Below, in pieces: positions 44,572 through 54,226 of a stretch of 64,000 nucleotides of DNA (positions within the stretch are counted from its first letter, which is position 1; every line of letters starts with the position of its first letter). Source of the DNA: Acetobacter oryzoeni (GTDB taxonomy: Bacteria; Pseudomonadota; Alphaproteobacteria; Acetobacterales; Acetobacteraceae); contig NZ_CP042808.1 of NCBI RefSeq assembly GCF_004014775.2, positions 1 through 64,000 of the forward strand, given 5' to 3'. A program made the translations under genes and the position numbers. The notes beneath the pieces were generated by a model, which saw nothing but the letters and a program-made list of their open reading frames with translations, was not told the origin of the DNA and did no database searches.

Positions 44572-45099
44572 ATGAAAAAAGTTTTGATGGCCACAGCGCT
44601 GACGTTGGGAATGATGACATCAGCAGTTTCTTTTGCACATGCTCAGGAAGCCACTCCGGCTGTTGGTGCTCCTCCTCCGGGTGGTCCGGGCTGTGGCCCG
44701 ATGCATCATCACGGTATGGGTGGCCCGATCCTGAAACTGGACGGCATTAAACTGACCTCCGCCCAGAAGAAAAAGCTGAAAGCTATTTTTGACGCAAACA
44801 AGCCTTCTGACCCGAAAGCGGATATGGAACAGATTCACAGCCTGCATCAGCAGGAACGTGAAGTGCTGACAACTCCCGGTCCGGTTGATCAGGCTAAGCT
44901 GCAGCAGATTGAACAGCAGATCAGCACGATGCAGACCGAGCGCGCAACACAGCGCTTACAGGTTGAAACGCAGGTTCATGATATTCTGACCAAGAAACAG
45001 CTGAAGCAGATTGCTGAACGCCCTGAACCCCAGATGCCGCCCATGTGCGGAAACGGTGCACCTCCGGCCCCGCCGCCGGCAGCAACCGAAAGCAAGTAA
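44572..45099 (+). CDS. Spy/CpxP-like periplasmic protein
   Basis: A 175-residue exported protein with a signal peptide, MKKVLMATALTLGMMTSAVSFAHA. The mature protein has an N-terminal Pro/Gly/His-rich segment (CGPMHHHGMGG, possible metal contact). A helical LTxxQ-type core (IKLTSAQKKKLKAIFDANKP and a later QIEQQISTMQTERATQRLQVETQVHDILTKKQLKQI) resembles Spy chaperones and the two LTXXQ repeats of that family. It probably protects envelope proteins under stress. A Pro-rich tail ends the protein. A terminator follows. Confidence 0.82.
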   Translation: MKKVLMATALTLGMMTSAVSFAHAQEATPAVGAPPPGGPGCGPMHHHGMGGPILKLDGIKLTSAQKKKLKAIFDANKPSDPKADMEQIHSLHQQEREVLTTPGPVDQAKLQQIEQQISTMQTERATQRLQVETQVHDILTKKQLKQIAERPEPQMPPMCGNGAPPAPPPAATESK

Positions 45100-45109
45100 G
45101 CTTCTACAA

Positions 45110-45141
45110 AAAAGCTGCCAGACACTCTGGCAGCTTTTTTT
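45110..45141 (+). terminator. rho-independent terminator
   Basis: Arms AAAGCTGCCAGA/TCTGGCAGCTTT, short loop, then a T-run, 10 bp past the Spy-like stop. Confidence 0.9.
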
Positions 45142-45223
45142 ATGCCTAAAGCATTGATGCGTTGTGTCTGCATTCATAGACAAATGATGCAGATCAAGAG
45201 AAAGAACAGAACGTTCTTTTTCG

Positions 45224-46477
45224 GTGCCTGATATCATGACAACATCTTCCACCCACCCTGCCCTTTTTAAAAATGGGCTGCCGCTACGGCTTATTCTGCT
45301 TTTGGGGCTCGTTACGGCAATAGGCCCCCTTGCGACAGATATGTACCTTCCGGCTTTTCCTGATGTTGAGCGGGATTTGGGTGGAGGTGCAGGTTCTGCT
45401 CAGTTTACGCTGGGAGCATGGTTTTTAGGGCTGGCTTTTGGCCAATTCTCTCAAGGCCCGCTGTCAGACAGATTTGGGCGCAAGATTCCTCTGGTTATAG
45501 GGCTTGCCGTTTTTGCTATTGCATCTGCCATGTGTGCCGTGGTGCGGGATTATCACCTGTTCTGCATCATGCGGTTTATTGGTGCTTTTGGTGGATCTGC
45601 CAGTGCAGTTATTCCGCGTGCCATTGTAAGGGATGTCGCAACCGGCAAAAAAGGTGCGCATATTATGGCGCAGCTTACGCTTGTGTTTGGTGTTATGCCT
45701 GTACTGGCCCCTAGTATGGGGAGCCTCGTGCTGGAATTTGGGAACTGGCGGTGGATATTCTGGAGTGGCACCTTATACGCCGTTCTGGGGATGATTGGCA
45801 TTATATGTATGCTGCCAGATACGCTTTCCCCCGCATATCGGATGCGATTGGCCCCCTTTGAAATTTTCACGCGTTATCGCACTATTCTGCGAGAGCCTGT
45901 TTTTCTTTCTAATGCCCTTATCACAACTTTTTCCACTTTTGTGATGTTCGCCTATTTGGGAAGCGCGCCGGTTCTGTTTGAACAGGTGCTTCATTTTTCT
46001 CCCACAGCTTTTGGTATGTTTTTTGGCATGAATGCCGCTGCCTTTATTTTGGGAACACAAATTAACGGTAGGCTTGTGCATAGGTTTGCCATGCCAGCTT
46101 TGCTGGAGGCTGCCATTGTCTGGGCTTTGATTATGGGCGGAGTTTTTGTGATGGTGGCCTATTCAGGTTTAGCGGGCCTAGCCCATCCGTGGCTGACATG
46201 TGGGCTGATCACCTGCATTACTGGTGCATTGGGTTTTATTGGGCCGAATGGCACCGTTATGGCGTTTTCACGCCATGCACATCAGGCGGGCAGTGCCTCT
46301 GCCTTGCTGGGTACAATGCAATTTAGTCTTGGCTCTTTAAGTAGCGTTCTGGTGGGTATTTTACCCGGAGGGGGTGCTATTCCAACGGCTATTGGCATGA
46401 TGACAGGTGTGATCGGCATGGTGTGTGCCAATATCCTGCGCCGTAGGCATACAGACCAAGCAGAACATGAGGGCTAA
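45224..46477 (+). CDS. Bcr/CflA family multidrug efflux transporter
   Basis: A 417-residue MFS exporter with about 12 helices. The drug-H+ antiporter-1 motif ATDMYLPAFPDVERDL near residue 35 and the loop motif GPLSDRFGRKIPLVIG near 78 are both intact. RFIGAFGGSASAVIPRAIVRDV is the Bcr/CflA signature. Likely exports drugs or metabolites such as sulfonamides or bicyclomycin-like compounds; the substrate is not known here. Monocistronic and convergent with a lipoprotein gene. Confidence 0.9.
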   Translation: MPDIMTTSSTHPALFKNGLPLRLILLLGLVTAIGPLATDMYLPAFPDVERDLGGGAGSAQFTLGAWFLGLAFGQFSQGPLSDRFGRKIPLVIGLAVFAIASAMCAVVRDYHLFCIMRFIGAFGGSASAVIPRAIVRDVATGKKGAHIMAQLTLVFGVMPVLAPSMGSLVLEFGNWRWIFWSGTLYAVLGMIGIICMLPDTLSPAYRMRLAPFEIFTRYRTILREPVFLSNALITTFSTFVMFAYLGSAPVLFEQVLHFSPTAFGMFFGMNAAAFILGTQINGRLVHRFAMPALLEAAIVWALIMGGVFVMVAYSGLAGLAHPWLTCGLITCITGALGFIGPNGTVMAFSRHAHQAGSASALLGTMQFSLGSLSSVLVGILPGGGAIPTAIGMMTGVIGMVCANILRRRHTDQAEHEG

Positions 46478-46501
46478 TAAGCGTGGCAGGACCCTCCGGC
46501 G

Positions 46502-46888
46502 TTAATGGCCTGGAGATCTGTCCGCCGGTTTGCCGTAAATAGCTTGGGTTTGTGGGGTAACGGTATGCCCGTCTTCTGTTTCCATTGATCCCGCAGCCCC
46601 AGAACCTGCATCGGGCAGTGTTTCGTAACGTTCTTCGGGTTTGGGTGGCTGAACTTGCTCAGGCTTGCCCTCACGTGCGGCTTGGGCTTCGCGCAGGCTT
46701 TCTTCCTGTTCGGCTGCCTTGGCTTCCGCCGGAGCAGCTTCAGGCAGAAAGCGCCCCGGCCGCTCAGGGGGCACATCAATGTTGTCCCCTTCAATAGGCC
46801 CGTGACATGCCACCAGCAGTGGAGAGACCAAAAGAAGGTTTCCGATCAGGGTGCCTGTTTTTTTCGCCAGAAGCATGGACGGGTTCAT
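46502..46888 (-). CDS. small lipoprotein of unknown function
   Basis: A 128-residue protein with a type II signal peptide and lipobox (LLLVSPLLVAC, Cys at about 28). The rest is acidic and low in complexity, Glu/Pro/Ala-rich, probably disordered (EAAPAEAKAAEQEESLREAQAAREG). No domain was recognised. It is 30 bp downstream of the Trm112 gene on the same strand and probably the last gene of the thioredoxin-LON-Trm112 unit. Confidence 0.7.
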   Translation of the reverse strand: MNPSMLLAKKTGTLIGNLLLVSPLLVACHGPIEGDNIDVPPERPGRFLPEAAPAEAKAAEQEESLREAQAAREGKPEQVQPPKPEERYETLPDAGSGAAGSMETEDGHTVTPQTQAIYGKPADRSPGH

Positions 46889-46918
46889 TGTAAAGGAGAA
46901 AGAGAGAAAGCTGTGGGT

Positions 46919-47104
46919 TCAGCTTTCCAGGCGGCGTGCTTCATCTGGCAGCATGATGGGGATACCATCCCGGATCGGAAAGGCAAGACCGGCCTTCTTG
47001 CTGATCAGTTCGTTTGTTTCAGCATTGTAAGTCAGAGGCCCTTTGGTGACAGGGCACACAAGCACCGAAAGAAGCCGGGAATCAAGTGGAGGTGTGTCAG
47101 ACAT
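46919..47104 (-). CDS. Trm112 family protein
   Basis: A 61-residue protein matching the Trm112/UPF0434 family: [19 protein letters not shown] at the N-terminus, followed by [16 protein letters not shown]. In eukaryotes and archaea Trm112 activates methyltransferases; the bacterial role is less clear. It has only one Cys of the usual zinc ribbon. Gap of 26 bp to the LON-domain gene upstream. Confidence 0.9.
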   Translation of the reverse strand: MSDTPPLDSRLLSVLVCPVTKGPLTYNAETNELISKKAGLAFPIRDGIPIMLPDEARRLES

Positions 47105-47130
47105 CAGTTCTCTGTTCCTCAGTAAAAGGT

Positions 47131-47835
47131 TCAGGAAGGTGGGCCTTCCTGTTCCGGACCAGACAGGTCTAGCAGTGTTTGTAGCACCCGCACACGGTCA
47201 GTTAGATCTTCGGCATCAAGCAATGCCTGTTTTTCTGCCGGAGGGAAAGGACAGATCATGGGCAATGTGACCAGCAGGATATCATCATCCATCTGTTCCA
47301 GCAGAGACCAACGGGCCTGTAGCCCTTTTTTCTGGAAGTAACGCCGCATGGAGCCCAGAAGCTTTTCCCGGTCAAACGGAGCAGACGGAATTTCGTTCAG
47401 ATCCCCTGCAAAGGTAGAAACATCTATCCGGGCTTGCCGATACCCGCGTGTTTCCTCTGTTTCACGCAAAAGCCTAAATCGGGTAAGACCTGCAAGTGTA
47501 ATGGCATAGGTGCCGTCTGATCGCTCGGTAAAGGAAACAATCCGGCCAAGGCAGCCTATTGGATACAGGGGTGGAGCGCCGTTATCTTCATCTTCTTCTT
47601 CCCGCCAACGCGGCTGGATCATTCCTATCAGGCGCTGGGTTGCCAGTGCATCTTCCACCAATGCGATATAGCGCGGTTCAAACACGTTAAGCGGTAGTCT
47701 TCCACGAGGTAGAAGAACAACACCGCTTAACGGGAATAGGCCGATTTCTGGAGGGATATCGGCCAAAGTGATATCCCCCAGCTTGGGAATGCGCCGGGGA
47801 ATATCATCTTCATCTTGAAAAAATACGGCAGCCAA
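47131..47835 (-). CDS. LON substrate-binding domain protein
   Basis: A 234-residue protein with only the N-terminal LON domain and no AAA+ or protease part: [32 protein letters not shown] near 33-64, then [29 protein letters not shown]. It may bind unfolded protein or act as a protease adaptor; the role is inferred from the domain. It follows the thioredoxin gene by 14 bp and is likely co-transcribed with it. Confidence 0.88.
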   Translation of the reverse strand: MAAVFFQDEDDIPRRIPKLGDITLADIPPEIGLFPLSGVVLLPRGRLPLNVFEPRYIALVEDALATQRLIGMIQPRWREEEDEDNGAPPLYPIGCLGRIVSFTERSDGTYAITLAGLTRFRLLRETEETRGYRQARIDVSTFAGDLNEIPSAPFDREKLLGSMRRYFQKKGLQARWSLLEQMDDDILLVTLPMICPFPPAEKQALLDAEDLTDRVRVLQTLLDLSGPEQEGPPS

Positions 47836-47849
47836 AAAGTTTTACATCC

Positions 47850-48809
47850 TCATGAAAACAGCATGGAAGACAGGCGGCGGCGCGCAATTGCTGTTGCGGG
47901 CTCTTCATTTCCCCATGCTTCAAAAAAACGTAGCAGTTGCTGTTTGGCTGCGCCGTCTTTCCAGTTCCGGTCTACCTTGATGATATGCAGTAGCTCGTTT
48001 GCGGCATCTTCCCGTTTTCCGGCGGCATTCAGGGCTGTTGCCAGTTCGCAGCGAGCTTCAAAATCTTCCGGGTTGGCAGCAAGGCGTGCACGTATGCTTT
48101 CCATTTCTTCCGCTGCCTTGCGTCCTTCCTTTTTCAGATCCAGTGCAGCACGTGCGCCAGCCACTTCCGGGCTATCGGTAATTTTGGCGGGTACGTCTGC
48201 TAGAGCGGCAACAGCGGCATCTTCGTCATCCAGTGCCAACATGGCGCGGATAAGCCCTGCCCATGCACGTGGGTTTTCTGGTTCTTCCCCAATAACGGAG
48301 GAATACAGTTCTGCCGCACGGGCTGGCATTTCTGTTTCCAGCGCCACATCTGCTTCACGCAGTTGTTCTGTTGCGGGCAGAATGCCACCACCACTACTTT
48401 TTAGAATGTTTTCGACAAACTTCTTGATTTCGCTTTCCGGCAAAGCACCCTGGAACAGATCCAGAATCTGCCCTTTCCAAAAGGCTGCAACCAGTGGAAT
48501 GGACTGTAACGGCAAGCCAACCTGAGCAAGCTGTCCTGCCAGTGCACGGTTTGCTTCGATATCAATTTTAACCAAGCGCACTTTGCCGCGCGCTGCTGTC
48601 ACTACCTTTTCCAGCACCGGGGCAAGCTGCTTGCAGGGGCCGCACCAGTCTGCCCAGAAATCAACAAGAACAGGAACAGAACGGCTTGCTTCAATCACAT
48701 CCTGCATGAATGTGGCTTGAGACCCGTCTGTAATTACAGGAGCCGTGTTCTGAGGAGATGTTGCGCCGTTTTGTGTAGCAGATTGCGGCTGGCCGAGAAG
48801 GTGTTCCAT
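47850..48809 (-). CDS. thioredoxin-TPR protein (CnoX/YbbN-like)
   Basis: A 319-residue protein with an N-terminal thioredoxin domain (VDFWADWCGPCKQLAPVLEKV, an intact CGPC active site near 55) and C-terminal TPR-like helices (AAELYSSVIGEEPENPRAWAGLIRAML; NPEDFEARCELATALNAAGK). This combination matches CnoX/YbbN co-chaperones, which protect unfolded proteins from oxidation and aggregation and pass them to chaperonins. Divergent from uvrA; it heads the LON-domain-Trm112-lipoprotein unit. Confidence 0.9.
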   Translation of the reverse strand: MEHLLGQPQSATQNGATSPQNTAPVITDGSQATFMQDVIEASRSVPVLVDFWADWCGPCKQLAPVLEKVVTAARGKVRLVKIDIEANRALAGQLAQVGLPLQSIPLVAAFWKGQILDLFQGALPESEIKKFVENILKSSGGGILPATEQLREADVALETEMPARAAELYSSVIGEEPENPRAWAGLIRAMLALDDEDAAVAALADVPAKITDSPEVAGARAALDLKKEGRKAAEEMESIRARLAANPEDFEARCELATALNAAGKREDAANELLHIIKVDRNWKDGAAKQQLLRFFEAWGNEEPATAIARRRLSSMLFS

Positions 48810-49047
48810 ATGTTCTTGTATCCTTAATCCAATGCTGCGGTCAGTATGGATAATATCCTTCTGGCCGGCTTTTATCTGTTTATATGTTCTAGATGGTCAA
48901 TCAGAGCATGATGCGCAATGGCAATTAGGGCATGGCTTGCCCATATCAGATTAAAGACAATGGCTGCCGTCGCCTTATCACGCATTGCATGAAGGTGGCC
49001 TTAGGCGGCATACTAGGACAAAACAGGAACGGCGGCAGATTTCTTAC

Positions 49048-51912
49048 ATGAAAAAATCAGATTTTTCCGGTCAGCAAAGTATCCGGGTGCGCGGCGCACG
49101 GGTTCATAACCTCAAAAACGTGGATATTGATATTCCACGGGATAAGCTGACAGTCATGACAGGGCTTTCCGGGTCCGGCAAATCTTCCTTGGCGTTTGAT
49201 ACAATCTACGCTGAAGGGCAGCGCCGCTATGTGGAAAGCCTTTCTGCCTATGCGCGTCAGTTTTTGGAATTGATGGGTAAGCCAGATGTAGATTCCATTG
49301 AAGGTCTTTCCCCTGCCATTTCTATTGAACAGAAAACAACATCTAAAAACCCGCGTTCCACAGTTGGTACTGTTACGGAAATTTATGATTACATGCGTCT
49401 GTTATGGGCGCGGGCGGGTGTGCCGTATTCTCCTGTTACCGGCCTGCCAATTGAAGCACAAACAGTTACCCAAATGGTTGACCGTATTATGGCGTTGCCG
49501 GAGGGCACACGCCTGATGCTTCTTTCCCCTGTTATTCGTGACAGAAAGGGAGAATACCGGAAGGAACTGGCAGAGCTTCAACGTAAAGGTTTTACACGTG
49601 TAAAAGTGGATGGAACACTTTATGAGATTGATGATGTTCCAAGCCTGAACCGAAAGTTACGCCATACTGTAGAAGTTGTGGTGGATCGTGTTGTGGTCAA
49701 GGAAGGGCTTGAAACGCGCCTTGCTGATAGTCTGGAAACCGCTTTAGAACTTTCTGATGGTATTGTGTATGCTGAAGAGGTTTCTAAAGATGAAAGCAAA
49801 GAAAAAGAAAAACTTGTTTTTTCATCACATTTCTCTTGCCCGGTAAGTGGGTTTACACTGGAAGAAATTGAACCTCGGCTTTTTTCTTTTAATGCACCTC
49901 AAGGTGCTTGTCCGGCATGTGACGGTATCGGGGTGGAAACCTACTTCAATCCGCATCTTGTTGTGCCAGATGAAACATTAAGTCTTGCTAAAGGTGCTAT
50001 AGCGCCATGGAAAGATGCAAAATCTCCATTGCTGGAGCAGACGCTGGAAAGTTTGGCACAGCATTTTTCTGTAAGCATGGACACACCATGGAAAGATCTT
50101 CCAGAAAATGTACAAAACGGTATTCTTTATGGTACTCCAGAAAATGTAGATTTCACCTATAAAGATGGCAGGAAAAGCTACGTTGTTTCCAAACCATTTG
50201 AAGGCGTGATTAAAAGCCTGGAAAAACGCTTGCGTACCACAGAAAGTATGTGGGTAAGAGAAGAACTTTCCAGATATCAGTCAGAAAAATCTTGCCATGT
50301 GTGTGAAGGTGCACGGTTGCGCCCAGAGGCTCTTTCTGTGCGTGTGGCAGGGAAAAATATTGCGCAAGCCACGGATTTACCCATAGGGCAAGCTCTGGAC
50401 TGGTTTGATACGGTTTTACCAACGCTTACGCCGCAAAGGGCCGAAATTGCACGCCGTATTCTGCGTGAGATTCTGGAACGTTTGAAGTTTCTTGATGACG
50501 TAGGGTTGGAATATCTCACTCTTTCAAGAAGTTCAGCAACCCTTTCTGGGGGGGAAAGCCAGCGTATTCGCCTTGCCAGTCAGATTGGTTCTGGTCTGAC
50601 AGGTGTTTTATATGTTCTGGATGAACCCTCTATTGGTCTGCATCAGCGCGATAATGAACGTCTGCTTGGCACGTTGCAGCGTTTGAAAAACCTTGGAAAT
50701 ACACTGATTGTTGTTGAACATGATGAAGATGCTATCAGGAGTGCAGACTGGCTTGTAGATATGGGGCCAGGTGCAGGTGTAAATGGGGGTAATGTTGTTG
50801 CCCAAGGTACGCCAGCGCAGGTTGCCAAATCGCCCGATAGTTTAACAGGTGCTTATCTTTCCGGCCGCAAGAAGATTGATGTTCCTGCTGAACGACGGAA
50901 GATAAATAAAAAGAAAGTTCTAACTGTTGAAGGTGCTACCGGGCATAATCTGAAAAACGTAACGGCCCGCTTCCCGCTTGGTACATTTACCTGCGTCACC
51001 GGTGTATCTGGTAGCGGAAAATCCACTCTGGTTATTGATACGCTCTATAAAGCACTTTCTCGCCAGTTGATGGGAGCAGGTACATCGCCAGAGCCTTATA
51101 AGCGTATCAAGGGGATGGAACTGTTAGACAAGATTATTGATATTGACCAATCCCCTATAGGGCGTACGCCACGTTCCAACCCAGCAACCTACACAGATCT
51201 TTTTACACCCATAAGAGACTGGTTTGCGGAACTGCCAGAAAGTAAAGCAAGGGGTTACAAACCCGGCCGCTTTTCCTTCAATGTGAAAGGTGGGCGTTGT
51301 GAAGCATGTCAGGGTGATGGTGTTATCAAAATTGAAATGCACTTTCTGCCAGATGTGTTTGTAACGTGCGATGCCTGTAAAGGACAGCGCTATAACCGTG
51401 AAACACTTGATATCAAGTTCCGTGGCAAATCCATTGCAGATGTGCTGGCCATGAGTGTGGATGAAGCCTTACCCTATTTTTCGGCTCAGTCTCGTATTCG
51501 CGATAGATTGGCCATTCTGCAAAAAGTTGGTTTGGGATACGTCGCTTTGGGCCAGCAGGCGACTACTCTTTCTGGTGGCGAAGCACAGCGCGTTAAACTT
51601 TCCAAGGAACTGGCGCGTAGGGCAACGGGGCGTACCCTGTATATTCTTGATGAACCAACAACAGGCCTACATACAGAAGATGTAAGAAAACTTCTGGAGG
51701 TTTTGCATGCCCTTGTTGATCAGGGAAACACAGTTGTGGTGATCGAACATAACCTTGAAGTTATTAAAACGGCAGACTGGATTATAGACGTTGGCCCCGA
51801 AGGTGGTGATGGCGGCGGGCAGATTGTTGCCGAAGGCACGCCAGAAGATATTGCTGCATGTCCGGAAAGTTACACAGGCCGGTTTCTTGCTCCGCTGTTA
51901 GTGAAGAAATAA
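49048..51912 (+). CDS. uvrA: excinuclease ABC subunit A
   Basis: A 954-residue DNA-damage sensor of nucleotide excision repair. Two ABC ATPase modules: Walker [17 protein letters not shown] near 40 and [16 protein letters not shown] near 650, each with a signature motif ([28 protein letters not shown]). The C-terminal zinc finger CEACQGDG...CDACKGQ is intact. I use the ATG at 49048; the upstream in-frame ATG at 48985 would add a basic, non-conserved tail. No clear SOS box was recognised in the 238-bp gap from the thioredoxin gene. Confidence 0.97.
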   Translation: MKKSDFSGQQSIRVRGARVHNLKNVDIDIPRDKLTVMTGLSGSGKSSLAFDTIYAEGQRRYVESLSAYARQFLELMGKPDVDSIEGLSPAISIEQKTTSKNPRSTVGTVTEIYDYMRLLWARAGVPYSPVTGLPIEAQTVTQMVDRIMALPEGTRLMLLSPVIRDRKGEYRKELAELQRKGFTRVKVDGTLYEIDDVPSLNRKLRHTVEVVVDRVVVKEGLETRLADSLETALELSDGIVYAEEVSKDESKEKEKLVFSSHFSCPVSGFTLEEIEPRLFSFNAPQGACPACDGIGVETYFNPHLVVPDETLSLAKGAIAPWKDAKSPLLEQTLESLAQHFSVSMDTPWKDLPENVQNGILYGTPENVDFTYKDGRKSYVVSKPFEGVIKSLEKRLRTTESMWVREELSRYQSEKSCHVCEGARLRPEALSVRVAGKNIAQATDLPIGQALDWFDTVLPTLTPQRAEIARRILREILERLKFLDDVGLEYLTLSRSSATLSGGESQRIRLASQIGSGLTGVLYVLDEPSIGLHQRDNERLLGTLQRLKNLGNTLIVVEHDEDAIRSADWLVDMGPGAGVNGGNVVAQGTPAQVAKSPDSLTGAYLSGRKKIDVPAERRKINKKKVLTVEGATGHNLKNVTARFPLGTFTCVTGVSGSGKSTLVIDTLYKALSRQLMGAGTSPEPYKRIKGMELLDKIIDIDQSPIGRTPRSNPATYTDLFTPIRDWFAELPESKARGYKPGRFSFNVKGGRCEACQGDGVIKIEMHFLPDVFVTCDACKGQRYNRETLDIKFRGKSIADVLAMSVDEALPYFSAQSRIRDRLAILQKVGLGYVALGQQATTLSGGEAQRVKLSKELARRATGRTLYILDEPTTGLHTEDVRKLLEVLHALVDQGNTVVVIEHNLEVIKTADWIIDVGPEGGDGGGQIVAEGTPEDIAACPESYTGRFLAPLLVKK

Positions 51913-52751
51913 TGAAAAAGCAGTTTTTGGCTTTGGCTGGTATTGGGTTTTCTGCTCTGGTTGCAAACGGAGCAGAAACTTATAGTGCAGTGGCAGAAAC
52001 ATCTTGTTCTGCCATTCCTTCTTCTGTTTTGTTTGAAAAACAGACATGGACAGAAATCCAGTCTGATATTTCCTGTGGAATAACAACTCTTATTATTCCT
52101 GTTGGTGGAACAGAACAGAGTGGGCCTTATATTGCGGTTGGCAAGCATAACACGCGTGTGATGGAAATAGCGCAAAGAATAGCGGAGAAATCTGGAAAAA
52201 CTCTTGTAGCACCGGTTGTTTCATATGTTCCAGAAGGAGGGATATCTCCCCGCACTTCGCATATGAAGTTTCCGGGAACCATTACTGTTCCGACAGATGT
52301 TTTTGAAAAATTGATAGCATCTGCTGCAAAAAGTTTTCAGGTTCAGGGGTTTCGTCTGATCGTTTTTATAGGCGATCATGGTGGTTATCAGAAATCTTTG
52401 GATAAAGTTGCCACGCAACTGAATAAGGAATGGTCTGGCACACAGGCGCAGGCTCTTTATGTAAAGCAATATTATAGCGTTATACCGCATCAGTATACTC
52501 AATGGCTCAGCCAGCATGGATATGCAAAAGATGTTGGTATGCACGCAGATATAAGTGACACATCACTGATGCTGGCTATTGATCCAACAATGGTAAGGCT
52601 GGATGCGTTACAAAAATCTGGTTCGCCATCAAGCGCGCAAGGTATTTATGGAGGGGACCCGCGCAAAGCATCGGCCAGTTTAGGGCTGGTCGGGGTTAAT
52701 ATGCAGATTACTGCGGCAGTTTCTGCTATTAACGATGCACGAAATAAATAA
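51912..52751 (+). CDS. exported creatininase-family protein
   Basis: A 279-residue member of the creatininase/amidohydrolase fold: IIPVGGTEQSGPYIAVGKHNTRVMEIAQRIA near 60-90 (metal-binding Glu and His), FIGDHGGYQKSLD near 155, and a final MHADISDTSLMLAIDP block in place of the family HAGE-type motif. It has a signal peptide, unusual for the family, so it probably acts in the periplasm. The ATG overlaps the uvrA stop (TAATG), suggesting coupled translation. Substrate unknown. Confidence 0.82.
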   Translation: MKKQFLALAGIGFSALVANGAETYSAVAETSCSAIPSSVLFEKQTWTEIQSDISCGITTLIIPVGGTEQSGPYIAVGKHNTRVMEIAQRIAEKSGKTLVAPVVSYVPEGGISPRTSHMKFPGTITVPTDVFEKLIASAAKSFQVQGFRLIVFIGDHGGYQKSLDKVATQLNKEWSGTQAQALYVKQYYSVIPHQYTQWLSQHGYAKDVGMHADISDTSLMLAIDPTMVRLDALQKSGSPSSAQGIYGGDPRKASASLGLVGVNMQITAAVSAINDARNK

Positions 52752-52819
52752 GTGTAAGTTATTTTACAGAATAGAACATAGGTTCTCTACTTAAAAAAGA
52801 TTAGAATAGACCTTATTAG

Positions 52820-52866
52820 GGCACCATGATAAATCGAACCTGATATAATAGATAAATCATGGTGCC
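52820..52866. promoter_or_regulatory. 11-bp inverted repeat upstream of the beta-propeller gene
   Basis: Perfect arms GGCACCATGAT/ATCATGGTGCC flank a 25-base AT-rich spacer containing TATAAT, 22 bp upstream of the start codon at 52889. There is no T-tract, so an operator around a promoter is more likely than a terminator. Confidence 0.5.
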
Positions 52867-52888
52867 AGAGATAATGAGGTATAGTGTA

Positions 52889-54145
52889 ATGGCTTCCAAA
52901 GCCTATTTGATAGCGGCAACGGCTTTAGCTGCGGTGATGAGCACTGGAACAGTGGCGTTTGCCCAAGATGCTACGCAACCTGCCCCATCGGTGCAGCAGC
53001 CAGTAGCTGAAATTCCTGCACCGGCTTCTACGCCTGTTCCGCAAAATGCAGCAACTTCAGCTACAAAAATTGAAACAATTCCGGGTATGCCTCCCGTTAT
53101 TGATCCAAGTAACCTTTATAGTGAAACACGGGCGGGAAATATCTCACCGGAAGTGGCACAAGATCCGGCACGTGTTTATGTGCCAAACCTACGTTCCAAT
53201 GATGTTTCGGTGATTGACCCTGCGACATCAAAAGTCGTGGATCGTTTTCCTGTTGGTAAAAGCCCGCAACACGTTGTGCCTTCGTGGGATTTGCGGACAT
53301 TATGGGTTACTAACAATGCCGAAGGCACGACAAACGGTAGCCTGACGCCAATAGACCCCCGTACAGCCAAGCCCGGCCCTGCTGTGCAGGTGGATGATCC
53401 TTACAACATGTATTTTACGCCAGATGGCAAATCGGCCATTGTGGTCGCAGAAGCCCGCAAACGGCTGGATTTTCGTGATCCGCATACAATGGCTTTGCAG
53501 GAATCTGTTGAAGTTCCGCAATGTAAGGGCGTGAACCATGCAGATTTTTCAATTGATGGACGCTATGCCATTTTCACATGTGAATTTGGTGGTCACCTTG
53601 TGAAAGTTGACACAGTAAACAAAAAAGTTCTGGGCTATCTTGCCCTTTCCAGTGGTGGCATGCCGCAGGATATTCTGATCTCTCCAAACGGAAAAACCTT
53701 TTACGTTGCTGATATGATGGCAGATGGTATTTTCCTTGTAGATGGCGATACATTTAAGGAAACAGGTTTTATTCATACAGGTGTAGGTACACACGGTTTG
53801 TACCCCAGCCGCGATGGTACAAAAATGTATGTTGCCAACCGTGGATCTCATAAAATTCATGGTAAACCGCACAGTAAGGCAGGTGGTGTTACAGTTATTG
53901 ATTTTGCAACCAATAAGATTGTAGCTGATTGGCCTATTCCCGGTGGCGGTAGCCCAGATATGGGAAATGTAAGTGCAGATGGTAAAAGCCTATGGCTGTC
54001 AGGCCGGTTTGATGATGTTGTTTACAAAATCAATACCGATGATGGTTCCATGATCAAAATCCCTGTCGGTGCAGAACCTCATGGTCTCACTGTGTGGCCG
54101 CAACCAGGCCGGTATTGCATTGGTCATACAGGTATCTTGCGTTAA
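52889..54145 (+). CDS. periplasmic YVTN-type beta-propeller protein
   Basis: A 418-residue exported protein. A signal peptide (AYLIAATALAAVMSTGTVAFA) is followed by a Pro/Ala-rich linker. Repeated blades contain YVPNLRSNDVSVIDPATSKVVDRFPVG, YVADMMADGIFLVDGD and YVANRGSHKIHGKPHSKAGGVTVIDFATNKIV, characteristic of YVTN propellers. The blades total about six or seven. It probably binds a partner protein or ligand in the periplasm; enzymatic residues are not evident. The ATG at 52889 has GAGG nine bases upstream. A strong terminator follows. Confidence 0.85.
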   Translation: MASKAYLIAATALAAVMSTGTVAFAQDATQPAPSVQQPVAEIPAPASTPVPQNAATSATKIETIPGMPPVIDPSNLYSETRAGNISPEVAQDPARVYVPNLRSNDVSVIDPATSKVVDRFPVGKSPQHVVPSWDLRTLWVTNNAEGTTNGSLTPIDPRTAKPGPAVQVDDPYNMYFTPDGKSAIVVAEARKRLDFRDPHTMALQESVEVPQCKGVNHADFSIDGRYAIFTCEFGGHLVKVDTVNKKVLGYLALSSGGMPQDILISPNGKTFYVADMMADGIFLVDGDTFKETGFIHTGVGTHGLYPSRDGTKMYVANRGSHKIHGKPHSKAGGVTVIDFATNKIVADWPIPGGGSPDMGNVSADGKSLWLSGRFDDVVYKINTDDGSMIKIPVGAEPHGLTVWPQPGRYCIGHTGILR

Positions 54146-54169
54146 GGATTTAAATCTAAGAATGTTTTT

Positions 54170-54206
54170 GAAAAAGCCTTTCTTGTTTCCAAGAAAGGCT
54201 TTTTTT
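54170..54206 (+). terminator. rho-independent terminator
   Basis: Long perfect arms AAAAAGCCTTTCTTG/CAAGAAAGGCTTTTT, 4-base loop and a T-run, 25 bp past the propeller gene. Confidence 0.93.
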
Positions 54207-54226
54207 ATGAGGTAAGGAAAAAAGAT

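Noticed and set aside
48810..49047. SOS (LexA) box upstream of uvrA
   Set aside because: Neither the GTTC-N7-GTTC alphaproteobacterial pattern nor CTG-N10-CAG was found convincingly; one partial GTTC is not enough.
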